From: Lachnospiraceae bacterium
GTDB taxonomy: Bacteria > Bacillota_A > Clostridia > Lachnospirales > Lachnospiraceae
DNA: 6,070 nt
Direction of reading: 5' to 3'
Assembly: GCA_017542725.1 (NCBI GenBank)
Contig: JAFXWR010000290.1
Location: 1 to 6,070, forward strand
The stretch's first letter is position 1; each line of letters opens with the position of its first letter. Below, piece after piece: positions 1-5,124 of this stretch. The position numbers and the translations under genes are program-made. A model generated the notes under the pieces. The model was not told where the DNA came from. It did not search any database and saw nothing but the letters and a program-made list of their open reading frames with translations.

Positions 1-855
1 ATAATAGAGACGCTTGATTTCTTTCCATCTATGGTTGAAGACCCATATTTGTTTGGTCAGATTGCAGCAACTAATTCACTTTCTGATGTCTGGGCTATGG
101 GTGGAAAACCTGTGATGGCACTTAATATTGCAGCATTTCCAGAAGGCATGAATCCAGATACTATAGGGAAAGTGCTTAAAGGTGGCGCTGAGAAAGTTAT
201 TGAGGCGGGATGTACTCTCTGCGGTGGGCATACAATAGTTGATGAGACTGTAAAGTATGGTCTCTCTGTAACTGGAATAGTGGACACAAAAAAAGTTTTA
301 ACGAATAATGGTGTAAAGCTCGGCGATAAAATAATACTTACAAAACCACTTGGTGTAGGAATACTATTGACTGCTCATCAATGTGAAGTTGATACAAGGG
401 AAGACTTTGATGCGGCTGTAAAATCAATGACTACTTTAAATAAATATGCGGCTGAAATTTTATTTAAGTACAAAGTAAGTGCACTTACTGATGTAACTGG
501 TTTTGGACTTTTCAATCACTTAAATGAGATGCTTGATGGTAAGCAGTCTGCAAAACTATATGTAGATAAGATACCGACTGTAAATGACAATGTAAAAAAA
601 TATGCTGAAGATGATTACTATACGGGTGGTGCGATTAGAAATGAAGATGCTATTAAAGATAAAATAGACTTTGGCAATACACCTGAATGGATAAAACAAG
701 TTGGATATGACCCACAGACAAGCGGAGGACTTCTATGCTCAATAAGTTCAGAGGATGCTGATAAAGCAATGAGTGAATTAGCAAAACTTGAAATTAGGAG
801 TGAAATTATTGGTGAGGTAATAGAAAAAAGTAATAAGGCGATATATTTAGCATAA
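1..855 (+). CDS. selD: Selenide, water dikinase (selenophosphate synthetase), 5' end cut by window
   Basis: SelD makes selenophosphate from selenide and ATP in the cytoplasm; selenophosphate is the selenium donor for selenocysteine and for selenouridine in tRNA. The frame is open from base 1, so 284 residues are visible. The family is usually about 340-350 residues, so roughly 60-65 N-terminal residues are missing. Visible family motifs, in window numbering, are the LDFFP segment at residues 5-9 (Asp6 aligns with the metal-binding Asp of the TDFF motif), FGQIAATNSLSDVWAMGGKP at about 18-37 with Asp29 as the next metal ligand, a CGGH segment near residue 75, LTDVTGFG in the middle, and YDPQTSGGLL near the C-terminus. 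The catalytic Cys/Sec and Lys lie in the missing N-terminus, so whether this is a selenoprotein cannot be seen. An internal ATG at base 31 is not the start, because homology continues upstream of it. No selA or selB follows; the next gene is ptsH behind its own likely promoter. Family assignment is very secure. Confidence 0.96.
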   Translation: MIETLDFFPSMVEDPYLFGQIAATNSLSDVWAMGGKPVMALNIAAFPEGMNPDTIGKVLKGGAEKVIEAGCTLCGGHTIVDETVKYGLSVTGIVDTKKVLTNNGVKLGDKIILTKPLGVGILLTAHQCEVDTREDFDAAVKSMTTLNKYAAEILFKYKVSALTDVTGFGLFNHLNEMLDGKQSAKLYVDKIPTVNDNVKKYAEDDYYTGGAIRNEDAIKDKIDFGNTPEWIKQVGYDPQTSGGLLCSISSEDADKAMSELAKLEIRSEIIGEVIEKSNKAIYLA

Positions 856-896
856 TTTATGCATATACTGGGAAAATATGTATAAAAATGCATAAA
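856..896. repeat. AT-rich inverted repeat after selD (weak terminator or operator)
   Basis: The 9-base arm TTTATGCAT (856-864) is exactly complementary to ATGCATAAA (888-896). Inside it, ATAC (865-868) can pair with GTAT (880-883), leaving a 4-base A bulge and an 11-base loop. The structure begins directly after the selD stop and ends five bases before the -35 region of the next promoter. A T-rich stretch (901-910) follows, so it could act as a weak terminator for selD, but there are only two G:C pairs per arm and RNA stability would be low. A DNA-binding site for a regulator of the pts promoter is the alternative. The repeat is seen directly; its role is inferred. Confidence 0.4.
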
Positions 897-900
897 ATCA

Positions 901-929
901 TTGTTTTTATTCGTTAAAAACGATATAAT
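901..929 (+). promoter_or_regulatory. Likely sigma-A promoter of the pts operon
   Basis: A perfect TATAAT -10 box lies at 924-929. Exactly 17 bases upstream is TTGTTT (901-906), which keeps the TTG of the -35 consensus but not the ACA. Initiation would fall near 935-937, giving a short leader of about 20 bases before the ptsH start at 957 and its AAGGGA ribosome site (945-950). That leader is too short for a riboswitch or attenuator, so regulation here would act on initiation. It is the only good promoter-like sequence between selD and the IIA gene. In such AT-rich DNA a TATAAT can occur by chance, but spacing and position support the call. Confidence 0.65.
911..923. promoter_or_regulatory. 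Small palindrome between -35 and -10 (candidate operator)
   Basis: TCGTT (911-915) and AACGA (919-923) form a perfect 5-bp inverted repeat around AAA. It fills the spacer of the pts promoter and abuts the TATAAT box, where a bound repressor would block RNA polymerase. It does not match the CcpA cre consensus convincingly. No regulator gene is in the window, so the binding protein is unknown. A 5-bp palindrome can arise by chance; position is the main argument. Confidence 0.3.
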
Positions 930-956
930 ATTAAATAAAAAAATAAGGGAAAAAAG

Positions 957-1220
957 ATGGTATCAAAAGTAATTAAAATAACTGATGAACAAGGTTTACA
1001 CATGAGACCAGCTACTTTATTTTCACAAGCGATGGCTGGTTTTAAATCAAATGTTCAGGTGAAACATAATGGTAAATCATATGATGCAAAAAGTGTCATG
1101 ATGTTGATGACTGCATGTATTAAATGTGGAGATGAAATCGAGATTGTCGCTGAGGGAAGTGACGAACAAGATGTGCTAAACAAGGCAATAGAATTATTTG
1201 AGAATGGTCTTGAAGGTTAG
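957..1220 (+). CDS. ptsH: Phosphocarrier protein HPr
   Basis: HPr is the small cytoplasmic phosphocarrier that takes phosphate from Enzyme I and passes it to the IIA of sugar permeases. The protein has 87 residues, the normal family length. The phosphorylated His15 sits in GLHMRPA (13-19), followed by the usual Arg17-Pro18. Ser46 in AKSVMMLM (44-51) aligns with the serine phosphorylated by HPr kinase/phosphorylase in Firmicutes, so a role in CcpA-type catabolite control is likely, although neither hprK nor ccpA is in the window. The start is supported by AAGGGA at 945-950, six bases upstream. Odd point: Cys54 and Cys57 form a CIKC motif just after the Ser46 helix, where B. subtilis HPr has Gly and Lys as I recall its sequence. 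It is the first gene of the operon; ptsI follows after 26 bases. Assignment is very secure. Confidence 0.97.
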   Translation: MVSKVIKITDEQGLHMRPATLFSQAMAGFKSNVQVKHNGKSYDAKSVMMLMTACIKCGDEIEIVAEGSDEQDVLNKAIELFENGLEG

Positions 1221-1246
1221 TTTTAATTAAATCTGAGAGGTTAAAC

Positions 1247-2950
1247 ATGTTTGAAGGAATAGCTGCATCAAAGGGCATAGGTATAGGAAAAATTAAATTA
1301 ATAGAAGAATGCGAATTAAAATTTGTGCCAAAGCATATTGACGATGTAGAGAAAGAAAAATTGAGATTTGAAAATGCTTTAAACAAGTTTAAAAAAGATA
1401 CTGCTGAATCAGCTGAAAGTATCAGAAAAAATATTGGTGAGAAAGAAGCTAATATATTAGAAGGTCATATCGCTATGATATCTGATCCTGCAATGAATTC
1501 TAAAATGATGGAAATCATTGAAGGTGGTCAATGTGCTGAGACTGCCGTAGATACTGTGTGCGATATGTTTATAAATATATTTTCACAGATGGAAGATGAA
1601 TTGATGAGACAGAGGTCTCTTGATATATTAGATATAAAAACTAGCTTAATTAAAATCTTATTAGGCGTGGAAAATGTAAATCTTAGTCAATTGGAATCTG
1701 GAACTATTCTTGTCACAAAAGACATTACGCCTTCTATGATATCACAAATAGTGAAAGATAATGTAGCTGGAGTTATAACCGAGATAGGTGGGACTACTTC
1801 TCACGCTGCTATACTTTTAAGAACTATTGAAATACCAACTGTTTTGTCAGTTGCTGGTATAACAAAACAAGTTAAAGATGGGGATGTAGCAATAGTTGAT
1901 GGAAATGACGGTGTTGTCTATATTAGACCTGAAGAAGAATTGCTATCTAAGTATAAATCAAAAAGAGAAGAATATATTAAAAAGAAAATTGAGCTAAAAG
2001 AATTAGTTGGTGTAGAAACTCATACAAAAGATAACATAAAATTAAAATTGTATTGTAATATTGGGACACCAAAAGAAGCCAAGACTGCTATAGAGAGTGG
2101 TGGAGAAGGAATAGGATTATTTAGAACAGAGTTTTTATTTATGGACTCTAATCATCTTCCTTCAGAAACGGAACAGTATAATTCATATAAAGAAGCCGTA
2201 GACTTATTAAGTGATAAGACTATCATTATTCGCACACTTGATATTGGTGGCGATAAGGATATCCCATATTTGGGGCTAAAAAAAGAATGTAATCCTTTTC
2301 TTGGTTACAGAGGAATTCGATATTGTCTTGGGAACATCGATATTTTCAAGATACAGATAAGAAGCATTTTGCGTGCAAGCGCATTTGGTAAGGTTAAAAT
2401 TATGATACCTCTTGTAACATGCGTTGATGAAATAAGAGCAGTACGAAAAATAGTTGAAGACTGCAAGCAGCAATTGAAAGCAGAAGGTATAGAATTTGAT
2501 AAAAAAATTGAAGTTGGATGCATGATTGAGACAGCATCGGCATCACTTATAGCTGATATATTGGCAAAAGAGGCAGACTTTTTTTCTATAGGCACGAATG
2601 ATTTGACACAGTATACAATGAGCGTAGATAGAGGAAATCAAAATGTGACATATCTATACTCTGCGTTTGAACCATCAGTTATACGATCTATAAAAAATAT
2701 TATTGATTGTGCTAAAAAACAAGGAATTGAAGTCGGAATGTGTGGTGAAGCAGCTGCGGATGAATTAATGATTCCGCTTCTTATATCATTTGGGCTAGAA
2801 GAATATAGTGTAAGTCCGTCTCTTGCATTAGAAACAAAATCTGTAATATCAAAATGGACAAAAAAAGAAGCTGATGAATTAGCTGATAAAGTATTAAAAT
2901 TATCGACTAAAGCGGAAATAATTAAACTCTTACAAGAATATAAAAAATAA
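1247..2950 (+). CDS. ptsI: PTS Enzyme I (phosphoenolpyruvate-protein phosphotransferase)
   Basis: Enzyme I is the soluble first step of the phosphotransferase system: it autophosphorylates from PEP and transfers the phosphate to HPr. At 567 residues it is full length. The N-terminal HPr-binding region begins with GIAASKGIGIG (4-14). The swivelling phosphohistidine domain carries GGTTSHAAILLRT with active His186. The C-terminal PEP-binding barrel shows GLFRTEFLF (Arg293), IRTLDIGGDKDIPY (Arg329), the metal ligands Glu428 (in CMIETASA) and Asp452 (in IGTNDLTQYT), and the catalytic Cys499 in GMCGEAAAD. All expected catalytic residues are present, so the enzyme should be active. The ATG at 1247 matches the family N-terminus and has GAGAGG (1235-1240) six bases upstream. 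The gene lies 26 bases after ptsH and 26 before the IIC gene with no terminator on either side, so it is co-transcribed. Assignment is very secure. Confidence 0.98.
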   Translation: MFEGIAASKGIGIGKIKLIEECELKFVPKHIDDVEKEKLRFENALNKFKKDTAESAESIRKNIGEKEANILEGHIAMISDPAMNSKMMEIIEGGQCAETAVDTVCDMFINIFSQMEDELMRQRSLDILDIKTSLIKILLGVENVNLSQLESGTILVTKDITPSMISQIVKDNVAGVITEIGGTTSHAAILLRTIEIPTVLSVAGITKQVKDGDVAIVDGNDGVVYIRPEEELLSKYKSKREEYIKKKIELKELVGVETHTKDNIKLKLYCNIGTPKEAKTAIESGGEGIGLFRTEFLFMDSNHLPSETEQYNSYKEAVDLLSDKTIIIRTLDIGGDKDIPYLGLKKECNPFLGYRGIRYCLGNIDIFKIQIRSILRASAFGKVKIMIPLVTCVDEIRAVRKIVEDCKQQLKAEGIEFDKKIEVGCMIETASASLIADILAKEADFFSIGTNDLTQYTMSVDRGNQNVTYLYSAFEPSVIRSIKNIIDCAKKQGIEVGMCGEAAADELMIPLLISFGLEEYSVSPSLALETKSVISKWTKKEADELADKVLKLSTKAEIIKLLQEYKK

Positions 2951-2965
2951 ATAAAATATATTTTT

Positions 2966-2971
2966 AGGAGG
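2966..2971 (+). promoter_or_regulatory. Consensus Shine-Dalgarno site for the IIC gene
   Basis: A perfect AGGAGG lies five bases before the ATG at 2977. It is the strongest ribosome site in the operon: ptsH has AAGGGA, ptsI has GAGAGG, and IIB and IIA have only weak purine runs. It fixes the IIC start and suggests that the membrane subunit is translated efficiently. The rest of the ptsI-IIC gap (2951-2965) is plain A/T sequence without a hairpin. Confidence 0.8.
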
Positions 2972-2976
2972 TTTTT

Positions 2977-4353
2977 ATGCTACAAGTTTTGAAATTCATT
3001 CAATCAATTTTGTCAACACCATCAATTTTCGTGGGTATACTGGCCCTCATAGGTCTAATTATCCAAAAAGAGAGTCCACAAAATTGTATCAAGGGAACTA
3101 TTAAGACCATACTTGGCTTCGTAATTCTTGGAGCCGGTGCTGATGTAGTTCAACAAGCAATTATTCCTTTTGGTGATTTATTCCAAGTTGCTTTCCATGT
3201 AGAAGGTGTTGTACCAAACAACGAGGCTATTACTGCTCTTGCACTTAACCAATATGCGTTTAACACAGCTTCAATTTTCGCCCTTGCTATGGTATTTAAT
3301 ATCATTCTTGCAAGACTTTCTAATTTGAAGTTCATCTTTTTGACAGGACACCATACTTTATATATGTCTTGTCTTGTAGCTATCTTATTCTCTATTGCTG
3401 GTATGCAAGGAGCACAATTAGTAGTATCTGGATCACTTCTTATGGCATTCCTCATGGTTTTCTTCCCAGCTATTATGCAACCAACTATGAAAAAAATTAC
3501 AGGTGAAAACAATTTGGCTATAGGTCATTTTGGAAGTGGTTGTTATTGGCTTTCTGCTCAAATAGGAAAACTTTTTGCTAATGATAAGAAGAAGGTAAGT
3601 ACAGAAGATATTAAGTTTTCACAAGGTTTATCTTTCTTACGTGAAAATACAGTATCTATATCAATAGCTATGTTCCTTTGCTATATAGTAATTGCTACTA
3701 TAGCTGAGGTAAAAGTGCCTACTGAAGCTGCACCAATTTTCGGAGATAATAATTTTGTAGTATACTCTATACTTCAATCTATTAAATTCTCTGCTGGTAT
3801 ATATATTGTTCTTGCAGGTGTTAGAATGCTTATCAATGAAATCGTACCTGCATTTAAGGGAATTTCTGAAAAAGTTGTTCCAAATGCAATTCCAGCACTT
3901 GATTGTCCTATAGTATTCCCATTTGCACCAAATGCAGTGCTTATAGGATTTCTAAGCTCATTTGTTGGTGGTATATTAGCTATGCTTGTATTAGCATTTG
4001 CATCTAAGGGAGTAAATGCATTACCTATAATTTTGCCAAGTGTTGTTCTTCACTTCTTCTGTGGAGGTACTGCTGGTGTAGCAGGAAATGCTAATGGTGG
4101 ACTTAAAGGTTGCATATTTGGGTCATTTGTACATGGTGTAGTTGCTACTTTCCTTGCAGCAGGATTATTCCCAATACTTGCAGATTTAGGATTTAGAGGA
4201 ACAACATTTGCTGATACAGATTTTACTTTGGTAGGAATAATATTTGGAAATCTTGCTAAAATGAAAGCTGCTACATTAATAAGCATTATATGTGTAGTAT
4301 TATATGTACTTCCTATATTGTGCGGATTATTATTTAGCAAAAAACAAAAATAA
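2977..4353 (+). CDS. PTS transporter subunit IIC, UlaA/SgaT (ascorbate) family
   Basis: This is the membrane permease that carries a sugar-like substrate across the cytoplasmic membrane while IIB phosphorylates it. At 458 residues it is close to E. coli UlaA, and it is hydrophobic throughout, with roughly ten or more membrane segments. Family motifs seen are IKGTIKTILGF (38-48), LTGHHTLY with His125 (122-129), AIGHFGSG with His184 (181-188), and IPALDCPIVFPFAPNAV with Asp309 (305-321). Aligned from memory to E. coli UlaA, His135, His194 and Asp314 are kept as His125, His184 and Asp309. Thr86, Tyr87, Gln139 and Gln195 become Asn82, Glu83, Tyr129 and Phe185. Ascorbate specificity is therefore not assured, and no ula symbol is given. 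A perfect AGGAGG sets the start. IIB and IIA follow in the order of E. coli ulaABC. Phenylalanine codons are 20 TTC and 20 TTT, against 1 TTC in 17 in ptsI, a marked contrast. Family is secure; substrate is unknown. Confidence 0.93.
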   Translation: MLQVLKFIQSILSTPSIFVGILALIGLIIQKESPQNCIKGTIKTILGFVILGAGADVVQQAIIPFGDLFQVAFHVEGVVPNNEAITALALNQYAFNTASIFALAMVFNIILARLSNLKFIFLTGHHTLYMSCLVAILFSIAGMQGAQLVVSGSLLMAFLMVFFPAIMQPTMKKITGENNLAIGHFGSGCYWLSAQIGKLFANDKKKVSTEDIKFSQGLSFLRENTVSISIAMFLCYIVIATIAEVKVPTEAAPIFGDNNFVVYSILQSIKFSAGIYIVLAGVRMLINEIVPAFKGISEKVVPNAIPALDCPIVFPFAPNAVLIGFLSSFVGGILAMLVLAFASKGVNALPIILPSVVLHFFCGGTAGVAGNANGGLKGCIFGSFVHGVVATFLAAGLFPILADLGFRGTTFADTDFTLVGIIFGNLAKMKAATLISIICVVLYVLPILCGLLFSKKQK

Positions 4354-4364
4354 GAGAAAAAAAT

Positions 4365-4640
4365 ATGAAAAAAATATTATGTTTTTGTGGTTCAGGATTA
4401 GGCAGTTCTTTTATGCTTGAAATGAACATTAAGGAAGCACTTCAAAAATTAAATAATTCGGAATATACTGTAGAACATTCAACCATAGATGATGTATTAG
4501 ATGGTGCAGCGGACATATTCGTGTGCACACATGACCTTGTTAGAAATGCTGAAAACAAGGGTGGCAAAGTAATAGGCATCAATAACATCATGTCAAAAGA
4601 CGAAATACTTGAAAAAATAAAAAAAGCAATAGAAGAATAA
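4365..4640 (+). CDS. PTS subunit IIB, UlaB/SgaB (lactate-type Cys) family
   Basis: IIB is the soluble subunit that receives phosphate from IIA on a cysteine and gives it to the substrate bound in IIC. It has 91 residues, normal for a stand-alone IIB. The N-terminal strand leads into the phosphate loop FCGSGLGSSFM (7-17), in which Cys8 is the phosphorylated residue; this matches the CGxGxGSS signature of UlaB. The rest is a short alternating alpha/beta domain ending in a lysine-rich helix. Cys6 lies two residues before Cys8 and is not the family's active cysteine. The start is 11 bases after the IIC stop, with only a weak AAGAGA site (4352-4356 region) overlapping that stop, so translation is probably coupled to IIC. 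The pairing with a UlaA-type IIC supports the identification. Confidence 0.9.
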   Translation: MKKILCFCGSGLGSSFMLEMNIKEALQKLNNSEYTVEHSTIDDVLDGAADIFVCTHDLVRNAENKGGKVIGINNIMSKDEILEKIKKAIEE

Positions 4641-4641
4641 T

Positions 4642-5076
4642 ATGAATAGTTTATTTGAAAAAGATCATATTAAGATTAAAGTTAGTGTTAGCGACTATGA
4701 AGACGCTATAAAAAAGGTTGGACAAATACTTGTAGACACAAATAGCATTAAAGAAAATTACATACAGAGTATGATAGACGCAATAAAACAGTTGGGACCT
4801 TATATAGTTATGGCACCAGGGTTTGCATTAGCACATGCGAGGCCAAGTGAAGATGTTTTAAAAGATGATGTATCTATTATTACATTGAAAGAGCCGGTAT
4901 GTTTTAACTCTATCAATGACCCCGTATATGTAATCATGTGTTTGGCTGCAAAAGATAGCAATTCTCATATTGACCTAATGCAAAAAATTGCCACTATATT
5001 GATGAAAGGCGATACAATTGAGAATTTGAAAAAAGTAAATTCTGCGGAAGATGTTCAAAAAATTTTTGAAATTTAA
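4642..5076 (+). CDS. PTS subunit IIA, mannitol/fructose-type domain (UlaC-like)
   Basis: IIA accepts phosphate from HPr on a histidine and hands it to IIB Cys8. It has 144 residues, which is one complete PTS EIIA type-2 domain with nothing fused. The signature GPYIVMAPGFALAHARPSE (52-70) is clear and places the phosphorylated histidine at His65. A second conserved area, CLAAKDSNSHIDLMQKIATIL, contains the histidine-bearing SHIDLMQ segment typical of the family. Only one base separates the IIB stop from this ATG, and there is no separate strong ribosome site beyond the purine run at the end of IIB, so translational coupling is likely. It completes the five-protein relay that begins with ptsI and ptsH upstream. 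A nitrogen-PTS (PtsN) role is less likely given the adjoining IIB and IIC. This is the last gene of the operon; the terminator follows within 20 bases. Confidence 0.93.
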   Translation: MNSLFEKDHIKIKVSVSDYEDAIKKVGQILVDTNSIKENYIQSMIDAIKQLGPYIVMAPGFALAHARPSEDVLKDDVSIITLKEPVCFNSINDPVYVIMCLAAKDSNSHIDLMQKIATILMKGDTIENLKKVNSAEDVQKIFEI

Positions 5077-5078
5077 TA

Positions 5079-5093
5079 GTATTGATTCAATAC
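5079..5093. repeat. Perfect 15-bp palindrome after the IIA stop
   Basis: GTATTGA (5079-5085) and TCAATAC (5087-5093) are exact reverse complements around a single T. It lies two bases after the IIA stop and directly before the terminator A-tract. As RNA it could only form a small 6-bp hairpin with a 3-base loop, so a protein-binding site or a chance element beside the terminator are both possible. It is not part of the main terminator stem. Confidence 0.45.
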
Positions 5094-5095
5094 AA

Positions 5096-5123
5096 AAAAA
5101 ATCCCGAGAAATCGGGATTTTTT
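5096..5123. terminator. Bidirectional rho-independent terminator between IIA and hemW
   Basis: A 12-bp perfect stem (5096-5107 with 5112-5123) is capped by a GAAA tetraloop at 5108-5111. The core TCCCGA/TCGGGA is G:C rich, and A/T pairs flank it. On the + strand it ends in T6 (5118-5123). On the - strand the A8 run at 5094-5101 reads as T8. It therefore serves both converging units, the pts operon from the left and hemW from the right, and sits one base from the hemW stop codon. Confidence 0.92.
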
Positions 5124-5124
5124 A

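Noticed and set aside
31..33. ATG at base 31 as the selD start
   Set aside because: The residues before it (ETLDFFPS) belong to the conserved SelD TDFF motif, so the gene starts left of the window.
618..893. 91-residue minus-strand open frame spanning the selD end and the gap
   Set aside because: It overlaps the conserved SelD C-terminus, and its start would fall in the inverted repeat region without a ribosome site.
911..923. CcpA cre site in the pts promoter
   Set aside because: The palindrome TCGTT-AAA-AACGA lacks the TG...CA ends and the CG-centred core of the cre consensus.
856..956. Riboswitch or antiterminator leader before ptsH
   Set aside because: The predicted leader after the -10 box is only about 20 bases, and there is no terminator/antiterminator pair or known aptamer core.
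3150..3512. 120-residue open frame on the minus strand inside the IIC gene
   Set aside because: It lies wholly opposite a clearly conserved membrane protein gene, resembles no family I know and has no independent support; it is an antisense shadow of hydrophobic coding sequence.
4050..4340. 96-residue minus-strand open frame at the end of the IIC gene
   Set aside because: It is fully antisense to conserved coding sequence, has low-complexity Pro/Ala/Asn composition and shows no recognisable domain.
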